A stretch of 64,000 nt of DNA from CAWCJL01 sp963795775 (GTDB taxonomy: Bacteria; Acidobacteriota; Terriglobia; Terriglobales; Acidobacteriaceae). Position numbers and translations under genes: made by a program. The stretch's first letter is position 1. Every line of letters starts with the position of its first letter. Shown here in pieces: positions 17,301-26,397 of the stretch. The stretch lies in assembly GCA_963795775.1 (NCBI GenBank), contig CAWCJL010000005.1, positions 62,001-126,000 on the forward strand. The letters run 5' to 3'. The notes under the pieces are model-generated. The model made no database searches, was not told where the DNA came from, and saw only the letters and a list, made by a program, of their open reading frames with translations.

Positions 17301-18920
17301 TTACCGCAGTTGAATGGAAGCCGGACGAGAGGCGGCCTGTGCCGCATCTGTTGTGACCGGCGTGGGCGTGCGCGTAACCAGATAAAGATAGTTGCCTTCC
17401 TGGGCGACTTCTGCCGGCGGCAGCATGAGTAGCGGTGTGACGCTCATGGAACGGCGCTGGATTTCCTGCACCTCCGCCGGGGTGAGGGGGAGCATGTCGA
17501 TGAACAGGGCTTGCCGCTGGCCTACGGCTGTCATGGCGTGGTCGAGGGCTTGCGGCAACTCGCTCCAGTCGAAGTGGTCGCGGCGGTCGGAAAAAAGCAG
17601 AAAGGTGTCTGTACAGTCGCACTCCAGGAAGTATGTGGGACGTTGCAGAATTTCGGCGATGCTCATGTCATAGAGGCTGATAAGCGGCTTGTTTTCGAGG
17701 TGATGAGCGCGGACCCAGTCGGCGGCAGTCTGTGAATTGGAGAACGGATGCGTCCACTCCGCGACGGCTGCCTGCACTCCGCCGATGGCGCTCAGGCCCA
17801 GCAAGACATAGGCGAGCGCGGGTACGCCGGGGCGACGGTAGCGCTGGATCCAGAGCGCGACCAGAAAGGCCGTGAAGAGGATGCCGTAGTGGCGCTCCCA
17901 GCCCATATAGATGAGGTGGCCGAAGGTGATGCCGATGAGCGCCATGGCGCCGAGCAGGATGAGCAGCGTGCGGTCACGGCGGAAGAGGTACACCAGCATC
18001 GCGACAATGACCGGCAGTGCCAGCGTGTAGAGGATGGGGTGGGATTTCGGGTTCGGATTCCAAAATTGCTGCGGAAAGCCAGATGCAATAGGAAACCACG
18101 GGAGGACCAGATAGCTGATGATGGCGTGGCCCAGATGGCTCAGGGAGCCAGCATGCTCGAAGCGGTAACCGCTGTTGATCCGGCTGAGATCCTTCGCGGG
18201 CTTGAGGGTGGCGATGGAGCAGGCGATGGAAGCGAGGTAGATCCCGAGCCCGGCGAGCAGGCGACGCGGTGAGCTGCGCGGCAACCCATCAGCGGTGGGG
18301 GAGAGCCGGTTGAGCAGGTATTCCAATGCGAAGGCTGCGCCCAGCAGGATGCCCATGGTGTCCGTGTTTGCCATCAGCCCGAGCAGGAGGGCGTTGGTGA
18401 TCACGCGATCCGGGTGGGTGGCACGCTGTTGCGCATAGATGAGCGCCAGCAGAAACAGGACGCCATACATGCGGCTGAAGACGGTGTACTCGAAGGAGAC
18501 AAAGTAGCTGAGATAGAGCAGCAGCTTTTCTCCCCGGGAGAAGGGGGACTTGAGGGCGATGAAGAGGTAAATGGTCGCGCCGATCACTCCTTCCAGGCAC
18601 TTCATGGCGACGGGAGCGGCGGTCCAGCGCGTGATGGGGTAGAGCAGCAGGTACCAGAGCGACGGGTGTGCTTCGTAGTGGAGGTAGTGGAAGAGCTGCT
18701 TAAGACTGTGGCTGGCCGCGTCAATGGCGAAAGCATTGAGCTCATCGCCCCACATATTGTGGTGAGCAAGCTGGACAAAGAAGAGTGCCAGGAAGGGAAG
18801 TACGAACAGAAGATCTGTTCGCTGGGCCGTGGTCAGGCTCCAGAATGAGGCGTGAGGCGACGTCTTCTTCGGAGTGTTCGGCGTCCGATGCCGAGATGTA
18901 TGGGGGATAGCAACTGACAA
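17301..18920 (-). CDS. GT-C-like multi-spanning membrane protein, copy A
   Basis: The 539-residue protein has about 10-12 hydrophobic segments and a soluble C-terminal part. After the first helix comes WGDELNAF, the acidic DE motif in the first outer loop that serves as catalytic base in GT-C enzymes (PMT/ArnT type). Conserved blocks shared by all four tandem copies are EAHPSLWYLLL, LSYFVSFEYTVFSRMYG, VLPWFPIASGFP, HPFSN and, near residues 440-460, a CxC motif (FLECDCTDTFLLFSDRRD). It probably transfers a lipid-linked sugar to a periplasmic acceptor, which is an inference. The TTG start at 18920 has GGAAGG 8 nt upstream and matches the start of copy B. Confidence 0.78.
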   Translation of the reverse strand: MSVAIPHTSRHRTPNTPKKTSPHASFWSLTTAQRTDLLFVLPFLALFFVQLAHHNMWGDELNAFAIDAASHSLKQLFHYLHYEAHPSLWYLLLYPITRWTAAPVAMKCLEGVIGATIYLFIALKSPFSRGEKLLLYLSYFVSFEYTVFSRMYGVLFLLALIYAQQRATHPDRVITNALLLGLMANTDTMGILLGAAFALEYLLNRLSPTADGLPRSSPRRLLAGLGIYLASIACSIATLKPAKDLSRINSGYRFEHAGSLSHLGHAIISYLVLPWFPIASGFPQQFWNPNPKSHPILYTLALPVIVAMLVYLFRRDRTLLILLGAMALIGITFGHLIYMGWERHYGILFTAFLVALWIQRYRRPGVPALAYVLLGLSAIGGVQAAVAEWTHPFSNSQTAADWVRAHHLENKPLISLYDMSIAEILQRPTYFLECDCTDTFLLFSDRRDHFDWSELPQALDHAMTAVGQRQALFIDMLPLTPAEVQEIQRRSMSVTPLLMLPPAEVAQEGNYLYLVTRTPTPVTTDAAQAASRPASIQLR

Positions 18921-18932
18921 CGTGTAAACCTT

Positions 18933-18944
18933 CCGATATATCGG
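18933..18944. promoter_or_regulatory. Perfect 12-bp palindrome before copy A
   Basis: CCGATATATCGG lies directly upstream of the ribosome site of the copy A gene, in the 72-bp spacer after copy B. It may be an operator or an mRNA structure. No regulator is identified. Confidence 0.3.
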
Positions 18945-18992
18945 TCAACGGGCGAGCACTGGCGACCTGTGCCCGTGCTGATCATAGCTCAG

Positions 18993-20597
18993 CTATTTCA
19001 GATTAAGAGTGCTTTGCGAGACGCTCATGTGCGGTGTCTGGGAAAGCGAATACAAGTAATAATTCTCTTCGGGGTCTTCCGCTCCGGGAAAGGCCGCGAG
19101 CGGCTTGAGTTGCAGTGAGCGGCGCTGTATCTCGTCCATCTGCGCGGCGGTCAAAGGGTAGGTCGTGATAAACACGGCCTGGGGCGCTTTGATGCTGTGC
19201 GCCGCTATAGCCAGCCGGGATGGCATCTGCTGCTTGCTGTAGCTGTCGCGGCGGTCGGAGAAGAGAAGAAAGGTATCGGTGCAGTTGCATTCCAGGAAAT
19301 AGATCGGACGTCTGAGCAATTCCGCGACACCGGCCACGCTGGTGTCCACGGTGCCGATCAGCGGCTCGTTTTCAAGATGATGGTCTCGGATCCAATGCGC
19401 AGCGGCGCCGGCATTCGAGAAAGGATGGTTCCATTGCGCGATGCCAGCGCCGATGCCGCCCAATGCGCTGAGCCCGAGAAAGGCATAGCTCAGCACTGGA
19501 ACCTGGGGGCGCCTGTACCGCTGGATCCAGAGTGCGACCAGGAAAGCCATAAAGACAATGCCGTAATGGCGCATCCATCCCTGATAAATGAGGTGCGCGA
19601 AGAGGATGGCGGTAACCGCGGCGACACCCTGGAGCACAAGCAAGCTGCGATCGCGACGAAAGAGCCAATACACCAGGCCGACGACTACCGGCAGCATGCA
19701 AATGTAGAAGAGCTTGAGAGAGGAGATGGGAGTAGGATCCCAAAACACGTGAGGGAACCGGGGATCCAGCGGAAACCATGGAAGTACGATGTAGCGTACA
19801 GCCATAAAAAAGAGATAACCCGGATCGCGGGCATAGGCGAATATGTGGCCGGTGGTGCGCCAACTGATGTGCTTCGATGGCCTGAGCGTTAGATAAGAAA
19901 GAAGAAGGGCAGTGGAATAGATGGCCCCCGCGACAACAACGCGGCGTTTGCTCAAGCGTGCCGCAATTTCCTGGTGGGTCCAGGCGAAGACATTTTCGGC
20001 TATCAAGGCAAAGGACAGAAGGACACCCAGGGTGTCTGTGTTGGCCATGATGCCGAGCAGAACCGCACTGAGCAGAATGCGGTCAGGCTGTGTAACGCGC
20101 TTGTGCGTATACAGGAGCACCAGCAGGAACAGCAGGCCATACATGCGGCTGAAGACGGTGTACTCAAACGAGACGAAGTAACTGAGATAGAGCAGAACCT
20201 TTTCACTGCGCGTAAAGGGCGCTTTCAGTGCGATGACCAGATAGATCGCGCTACCGATGACAGCCTGGAGCAGCTTGAGCCCCAGAACAGGAGAAGTGGT
20301 AAGGCGGGAGATACTCCACAGTAGTACGTACCAGAGTCCGGGATGGGCCTCGTAGTGTATGTAGAAGAAGAGTTGCCGGAGGTTGTGACTGGCAGCAGCG
20401 AGGCCCCAAGCGTTCAATTCATCGCGCCACAACTGGTGGTGTGCCAATTGCACGAAGAACAAGGCGAGAAAGGGAAGCACACACAACAGGTCGGTTCGCT
20501 GCGGCGCGTTCAACTTCCACCAGCGCGCGGGCGGCTGTCTCGTCTCAGCGGCGCGCGGATCGGAGTGCTGGGCCATGCGGGGGATAGCGAGTGGCAA
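18993..20597 (-). CDS. GT-C-like multi-spanning membrane protein, copy B
   Basis: This 534-residue paralogue of copy A has WRDELNAWG in the first outer loop, EAHPGLWYVLLWS, LSYFVSFEYTVFSRMYGLLFLL, VLPWFPLDPRFPHVFWDP, WNHPFSNAG and the conserved cysteine pair in FLECNCTDTFLLFSDRRD. The TTG start at 20597 is preceded by AAAGGG at 8 nt. The DNA around the start (pattern AAGG-TTT-TTG-GCTATCCC) is shared with copy A, so both starts are likely real. A 128-bp spacer separates it from copy C upstream. Duplication has kept the catalytic-like DE and the CxC motif, arguing that both copies are functional. Confidence 0.78.
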   Translation of the reverse strand: MPLAIPRMAQHSDPRAAETRQPPARWWKLNAPQRTDLLCVLPFLALFFVQLAHHQLWRDELNAWGLAAASHNLRQLFFYIHYEAHPGLWYVLLWSISRLTTSPVLGLKLLQAVIGSAIYLVIALKAPFTRSEKVLLYLSYFVSFEYTVFSRMYGLLFLLVLLYTHKRVTQPDRILLSAVLLGIMANTDTLGVLLSFALIAENVFAWTHQEIAARLSKRRVVVAGAIYSTALLLSYLTLRPSKHISWRTTGHIFAYARDPGYLFFMAVRYIVLPWFPLDPRFPHVFWDPTPISSLKLFYICMLPVVVGLVYWLFRRDRSLLVLQGVAAVTAILFAHLIYQGWMRHYGIVFMAFLVALWIQRYRRPQVPVLSYAFLGLSALGGIGAGIAQWNHPFSNAGAAAHWIRDHHLENEPLIGTVDTSVAGVAELLRRPIYFLECNCTDTFLLFSDRRDSYSKQQMPSRLAIAAHSIKAPQAVFITTYPLTAAQMDEIQRRSLQLKPLAAFPGAEDPEENYYLYSLSQTPHMSVSQSTLNLK

Positions 20598-20725
20598 CGA
20601 TGAAACCCTTTCGTTTCTTCAACGAAGTGCAGACCCGCAGGGTGTCGCGGTTCCAGTTCCGATGATAGCTTAGCGCCTCCTTGCGGGCCGTGATCCTGGG
20701 GGCCAGGGAAAGCGATCGCGCGAGC

Positions 20726-22290
20726 TCAATGCGAGGCGGCGCGATCCGCCAAATAAAGGACGGCGGGATCGTACGGGGCCTCTGCACCGTGGTAGCTCGC
20801 CAAGAGAGAAAGCGAGATAGAGCGCGCGCGAAGCTGTTGCAGTTCCGCCGGTGAAAGCGGCTGGCTGGTGACGAAAAGCAGGCGGTCGCGCCGGAGGTCC
20901 GTGAAGGCACGGTCCAGCCGTTGCGGTACCTCATCCCACCGAAAGCCGTCACGGCGGTTGTCATATTGCAGGAAGGTATCGCTGCAACTGCAATCCAGAA
21001 AGTAAGCCGGCTTCTCTAGCTCTTCTGCCACGCCGGCAACGCTGACCTCGTAGGCGCCGACCAGAGGGATGTTCTCCAGGTGGTGTGCACGGATATAAGC
21101 GGCGGCATTGCCGTTATTCGAGAACGGATGGTTCCACTGCGCATAGGCCGCCTGCAGCCCCCCAAGAGCGCTGAGGCCGAGGAAGACATAGCTTAGCGCG
21201 GGCACGGAGGGCCGGCGTGCGCGCTGGAGCCAGAGGGCGACCAGAAAGCCGAGAAAGACCAGCCCGTAGTGCCGCATGAAACCGAGGTAGATGAGGTGTG
21301 CAAACAGCACGGCATTGAGGATAGTGAATCCCAGGACGAGGCGGGAGCTGCGGTCACGGCGGAAAAGGAAATAGAACATCAACAGGATGCAGGGCAGGAG
21401 TGCGCCGTAGACTCCGAGTACGCGTACTGCATGTTCCCAGAAGTGATGAGGGAAGCCAGGCGAGATAGGGAACCATGGAAGGACGACGTAGGAGACGGCC
21501 GCCAACAGCAGATGAGGGATGCTGAGGGCGTAACTGAATATCTTGTCGGGATTGAACCGGCTGATATCTTTGGCGGGCTTGAGCATCAGCACGGCACAGG
21601 CCACGGCCGCGGCATAGAGCAGCCCAGCGAACGCGATGCGTGACTTCTGCACGGAGCGCTCGATTGGCTCGACAGCCAACCGGTTGATCAGGTATTCGCA
21701 GGCAAGCGCGGCAGAAAGCAGGATCCCCATCATGTCCGTGTTCGCCATGACGGCAAGCAGGAGGGCATTCGTCACCACTTGCGCGGGACGGGTGGCGCGA
21801 CGATGCGCATAGATCAATGTGAGCAGCAGCAACAACCCGTACATGCGGCTGAGCACCGTGTATTCAAACGAGATGAAGTAACTCAGATACAGCAGGATTT
21901 TCTCAGTTCGCGAGAAAGGAGACTTGAACGCGAGAAAGAGATAGATCATCGTACCGATTGCGGCCTCCACCCACTTCATGGCGACCGGCGCCAGGGTGAA
22001 GCGGGTGAAGGGCCACAACAGCAGATACCAAAGGGCTGGGTGCGCCTCGTAGTGGATGTAATGAAAGAGCCGGCCCACAGTGGGGCTCGCCGCGGCTATG
22101 CCCCAGGCGTTCAGTTCGTCCAGCCAAAGCTGGTGATGCGCAAGCTGGACGAAGAACAGCAGCAGAAAGGGCAAAACGAGAAGCAGGTCGCCGAGCTAGG
22201 CGTGTGCGGCGCGACCCGGCTCTCTTCGCGGACAGGCGAAGGATCGGCATTTGGAACAGGCTGGGAGAGGGCAGGGAGCACGCGGGTCAT
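20726..22290 (-). CDS. GT-C-like multi-spanning membrane protein, copy C (frameshift near N-terminus)
   Basis: The paralogue has WLDELNAWG, EAHPALWYLLLWP, LSYFISFEYTVLSRMYG, VLPWFPISPGFPHHFW, QWNHPFSNNG and the CxC motif FLDCSCSDTFLQYDNRRD. The main frame runs from a stop at 22196 down to 20726. The natural start is probably ATG 22290, which overlaps the stop of copy D (ATGA at 22287-22290). Reading from there gives MTRVLPALSQPVPNADPSP, a short hydrophilic N-terminus like those of A and B, and one missing base near 22196-22200 connects it to LGDLLLVLPFLLLFFVQL. A TTG at 22174 could give a shorter product but would cut the first helix. Confidence 0.72.
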
Positions 22291-24006
22291 TTTCCGGAGT
22301 GGATACTCTGGAACAATGGCGGGAACGTGCCACTTTCCGAGTTGATGATATCCCGGCGGCCGGGCAGGAATGCCAGTTCTACCGAGCCCGCATGCGCAGG
22401 CGCAGGCAGGGCCAGATAAGGACGAACGGACGTGCCGGCCTCGGCCGTTCTAATTACCTTGTACAGAAAGGTCCCGTCCTGCGGTACCTCCCCGCCGACA
22501 AAAGAGCCGAGCGGTATGACGGTGAGGTGGGCCGCGGAGAGCGCCTGTGTGTCGGCCGCGGAGAGCGGCACCGAGAGCATGAGCAGCACCTCCGGCTTGC
22601 CGATCACGTGCACGGCCCGCTCCAGCCTTTGCGGGACCTGGTCCCAGGTGAAGCTGTCGCGATCGTCGGATAAAAGCAGGAAAGTGCGCGTGCAGTTGCA
22701 GTCGAGAAAGTAGATGGGCCGCTGCAGCATTTCAGCCACGCTCACCACGGTCCAGTCCTTGGCGCCGACCAGCGGGAGGTTGTCAAGGTGGTGATCGCGA
22801 ATCCACCGGGCTTCCGCTCCTGCGTTGGAAAAGGGATGGTTCCATTGCGCCACCGCCGCCAGGACGCCGCAGATGGCGGTAAGGCCGAGCAGAACGAATG
22901 CCGGCAGTGAGATCGATGTGCGCCGGGATCTCTGTATCCAGAGCGCGATCAGGAATGCGACAAAGGTCATTCCGAAGTGGCGCATGCGCCCGAAGTAAAT
23001 GAGGTGGCCGAAGGCGATGTTGCCCAGGATCATCAGCCCGACGAGGGCGAGCAGATTGCGCTCGCGCCGGAAGGCGAGATAGATCAGTCCCACGATGCAG
23101 GGCAGCAGCAGTGGATAGAGGACCATGTGGTCCGATATCTGGGGCTCCCAGAACTGGTAGGGAAAGCCATGGGCGATGGGAAACCACGGCAGCACCGTAT
23201 AGCTCAAAACGGCGCGCGCCAGGCGCGACATGCGAAACGGGAAATGAAAGATCTCCTGCGTGTTGCTATGGGTGATGTGCGGGTCCGTCCGAATCGTCGC
23301 GGCGCATAATGCGAGTGAAACGAGGTAGACCGATAGCGGCAGCCCAGATCCGAGGTTTGGGTATGGCGCGGGCTTGCTCCGGATGGGAGGCGAGATAGAC
23401 CAGGTATTCCGCGATTAAAGCGAACGACAGCAGGAGGCCCATGATGTCCGTATTGATCATCAGCCCCAGCAGCAACGCAAAGGCAAGAATGCTGCCCGGG
23501 CGGGTGGCGCGCCGGTATGCGTAAATCAGCGCGAGCAGCAGCAGAACCCCGTACATCCGGCTGAGGACCGTGTATTCGAAGGAAACGAAGTAGCTGCAGT
23601 AGAGAAGTAGTTTTTCCCATCGCGAAAAAGGAGATTTCAGCGCGATCCACAGGTAGATAGCCACGCCGATCCCGGCCTGCACAGCCTTCATTCCGAGCGG
23701 GTTGGCCGTGAAGCGGGCGACCGGCCACAGCAGCAGATACCAGATCGAGGGGTGCGCTTCAAAGTGCAGATAGGTGAAGAGCTGGCGCAGGGTGGGGCTG
23801 GCCACGGCGATGCCCCACGCGTTGATCTCGTCCTGCCAGAGCTGGTGATGGAAGAGTTGGACAAGGAAGAAGATCAGGAAGGGCAGAACGAACAGAAGGC
23901 TGACACGGCGCGCGTCGGTCGCCGGCCCGCGCCAGTTGTCCGCAGCAGGCCTTTCCGGAGCGCAGCCCGCCCGGTCTATTTCTGTTCGAGGCACGGCAGA
24001 GGACAA
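22287..24006 (-). CDS. GT-C-like multi-spanning membrane protein, copy D (central frameshift)
   Basis: This is the first gene of the tandem set. WQDEINAWG, EAHPSIWYLLLWP, CSYFVSFEYTVLSRMYG, VLPWFPIAHGFPYQFWEP, QWNHPFSNAG and FLDCNCTRTFLLLSDDRD match the other copies. One extra base near 23328-23331 splits it. Correcting it joins WAAAIG to YLVSLALCAATIRTDPHITH and leads into the second half. Start: TTG 24006 with AAAGGG 11 nt upstream resembles the TTG starts of A and B, while an upstream in-frame GTG at 24060 is possible. Its stop overlaps the ATG of copy C. Confidence 0.72.
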
Positions 24007-24137
24007 TGCAGTGATAACCCTTTCGTATGCAGATGAGCGCCAACGCCGGTTTGCTCTCACCCTTAGAACCGCACGGCTGGTCTACTGAAAAGCATGGCGC
24101 GCGAGTGGATTCGGAGGCTGAGGCTCCGGCCGGAGCG

Positions 24138-24608
24138 TCAGCCTTCCGCTCGCTCCACCAGGAACATTTCGTTGGTGGTGCGGAAGCCGTTGCTCTCATA
24201 GAGCGGGCGGCCGGCGTCGGTGGAGTGGAGCGACACCACGTGGATCTTCCGGCGGCGCGCCTCCGCCAGGGCCAATTCGATCAGGCGGCTGGCGAGGTGT
24301 TTGCGGCGATAGGGCGGCTCCACGTAAACATTGAGCAAGTAGCCGCGCTGGCCCGAGGTCGGATCCAGCGGGTGGGGCGGCCAGTCCAGCAGCAGCAGGC
24401 CGGCGCCGCCGATGACCTGCTCGCCATCGAGCGCGAGCCAGCCCACGTACTTGCCGGACTCCATCATGGTCAGCAGCCAGGGCTTGAAGTGTTCATCCAT
24501 GACATCGAGCACGCGGTTGTCTACGCGGCCCGCGTCCACAAACATCCGGTGCCGGTGGTGCGTGATGATATCGACGTCGGACGAAGTAGCGGCTCTGGTC
24601 TCGGGCAT
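24138..24608 (-). CDS. GNAT-family N-acetyltransferase
   Basis: The 156-residue protein has the GNAT acetyl-CoA fold. GQRGYLLNVYVEPPYRRKHLASRLIELAL holds motif A with the RRKHLA pyrophosphate loop (R/QxxGxxG variant, here without the second G). The C-terminal part, LHSTDAGRPLYESNGFRTTNEMF, is the standard motif B. The substrate is unknown. It diverges from tilS with about 35 bp between the starts, and no partner suggests a pathway. Confidence 0.82.
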   Translation of the reverse strand: MPETRAATSSDVDIITHHRHRMFVDAGRVDNRVLDVMDEHFKPWLLTMMESGKYVGWLALDGEQVIGGAGLLLLDWPPHPLDPTSGQRGYLLNVYVEPPYRRKHLASRLIELALAEARRRKIHVVSLHSTDAGRPLYESNGFRTTNEMFLVERAEG

Positions 24609-24643
24609 GCCACCGAGTATAGAACGCCCGGTAGGATAACGAG

Positions 24644-26128
24644 ATGACCGCCGGCTCTGGAATCCGGGGGAGGAAAGCGGTGGCGCTGCCCATCGCCCGC
24701 GGCCTTTTCAGCCCAGGGCAGAAGGTGGCCGTTGCCGTCTCAGCGGGCGCGGACTCGGTCGCTTTGCTGCGCGCCCTCCATGCCGGGCGGGACGAGATGG
24801 GCCTGGTGCTCTCCGTGGTGCACGTGCACCATGGCCTGCGCGGGCGCGAAGCAGACGAGGACCTGGCGTTTGTCGAAGGGATGGCGCACGGGCTGGATCT
24901 GCCGCTGCGCGTCTTCCACGGCGATGTGCATGCAAGGGCTGCCAACGAAGGCGAGACGGTGGAGGAAGCGGCGCGGGCGGTGCGCTACGGGTTTTTCCGC
25001 GAGATGCTGGCCGCCGGGGAGGCCAACTCAGTCGCCACAGCCCACACGCTGGATGACCAGGCCGAGACCGTGCTGATGAAGCTGATCCGCGGGGCGTGGA
25101 CGGAAGGGCTGGGGGGCATTCACCCGGTCGTCGTCTGCCCTGGAGGACGCGTTGTGAGGCCCATGCTGGCAGTCGATCGCCGGAGCGTGGAGACATACCT
25201 GAACGGCCTGGGCCAGCCGTGGCGGGAAGACGCCAGCAATGCGGACCCGGCCTTCACCCGGAACCGCGTACGGGCGCAATTGCTGCCGTTGCTGCGGGAG
25301 TTCAATCCCGGCATCGCCCGGCAATTGGCCCGGATGTCGGCCGTGGCGCGGGCGGAGGAGGCATGGTGGCAGGACGAGATGAGCCGCGTGCTGCCGGGAC
25401 TGCTGTTGCCGGGCAAGCCGGTGCGAGGTGGGGGGCGGGCGGCGGGCGCCAGCGCCGAGGCTGCGGCTGCGGTTGGGCTGGAAGTGGCGAGGCTCAGGGC
25501 TGTGGACGTCGCGGTGCGGCGGCGGGTGCTGCGGGCGGCCCTGCAGCAGCTTGGCGCGGAAGGAATCGGTTTTGATGTCATTGAAGAGCTGCTGACTCTG
25601 GCTGGCGCGGGCGAAGCGGGCGAGCCGGCCGGAGGCGGAGGTGCTGAGGGCCGTGGGGCACGCCGCCTCACGCTTCCCGGCGGCGTGGTGGCCGAACGCA
25701 CTCCGCGGGAACTCCGGATGACGCGCCAGGCTGAACGCGGCGGTGAGCGGGAATGGCCGGTCTATGAGCTGTCCGTTCCGGGAACCTGCGAAGCGCCGGA
25801 GTACAGCCTGCGCGTGGTGCTGACGCCGGAGCAGGGCAGAATCCCGCAGGATCAGGCTGCAGGTCTTCAGCTCCGGGCATGGCAGGCGGGGGACCGCGTC
25901 CATTTGCGGTACAGCCGGGGTCCGAAGAAGGTGGCAGAGGTGCTGGACCGGCTGCGCGTGTACGGCCCGGACCGCTGCGGGTGGCCGGTGATCGTCTGCG
26001 GGCGGCGAGTGCTGTGGATGCGCCGCGCAGAGATAGATCCGGCGGAGTTGGCCGGGATGGGCCTGCAGATCGAAACCAATGATTGGGAGCCCGAGAGCGA
26101 CGGGTATCCGATGGCCGGACATCGGTAA
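24644..26128 (+). CDS. tilS: tRNA(Ile) lysidine synthetase
   Basis: TilS modifies C34 of tRNA-Ile(CAU) to lysidine with ATP, an essential step for AUA decoding. The PP-loop is VAVSAGADSVALLRAL (residues about 29-44), with SAG in place of the common SGG. HVHHGLRGREADEDLAFV, ATAHTLDDQAETVLMKLIRG and FTRNRVRAQLLPLL are further core motifs. The C-terminal substrate-binding domain has LQLRAWQAGDRVHL and KKVAEVLDRLRV. Two Ala/Gly-rich stretches (about 255-280 and 325-345) lengthen it to 494 residues. ftsH follows on the same strand, the conserved tilS-ftsH order. Confidence 0.92.
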   Translation: MTAGSGIRGRKAVALPIARGLFSPGQKVAVAVSAGADSVALLRALHAGRDEMGLVLSVVHVHHGLRGREADEDLAFVEGMAHGLDLPLRVFHGDVHARAANEGETVEEAARAVRYGFFREMLAAGEANSVATAHTLDDQAETVLMKLIRGAWTEGLGGIHPVVVCPGGRVVRPMLAVDRRSVETYLNGLGQPWREDASNADPAFTRNRVRAQLLPLLREFNPGIARQLARMSAVARAEEAWWQDEMSRVLPGLLLPGKPVRGGGRAAGASAEAAAAVGLEVARLRAVDVAVRRRVLRAALQQLGAEGIGFDVIEELLTLAGAGEAGEPAGGGGAEGRGARRLTLPGGVVAERTPRELRMTRQAERGGEREWPVYELSVPGTCEAPEYSLRVVLTPEQGRIPQDQAAGLQLRAWQAGDRVHLRYSRGPKKVAEVLDRLRVYGPDRCGWPVIVCGRRVLWMRRAEIDPAELAGMGLQIETNDWEPESDGYPMAGHR

Positions 26129-26397
26129 CCGGTTCCGGTCGCAAATTCCGCCATTTCTTGCTGCTGAACGGCGCTGCCGGAGTAAAATCGAGTTGCGTTC
26201 ATTGGAGCGGGCGGGCGTGGCTGTGCGTCTCAACGCAATGGTTGTCCGGCAACACGGTACTTTCGTGGTGCTTGCGGCGTCTAATCGTTAAGGAAAGGGC
26301 CAGGGCTACTGCGTATCGACATATGCGGGAGTTGGTCTGTTCCTTGGAATGCGTTGGCGGCAAAGGCTGACTGGTGCAAGAGAAAAGAGGGTTTTTC

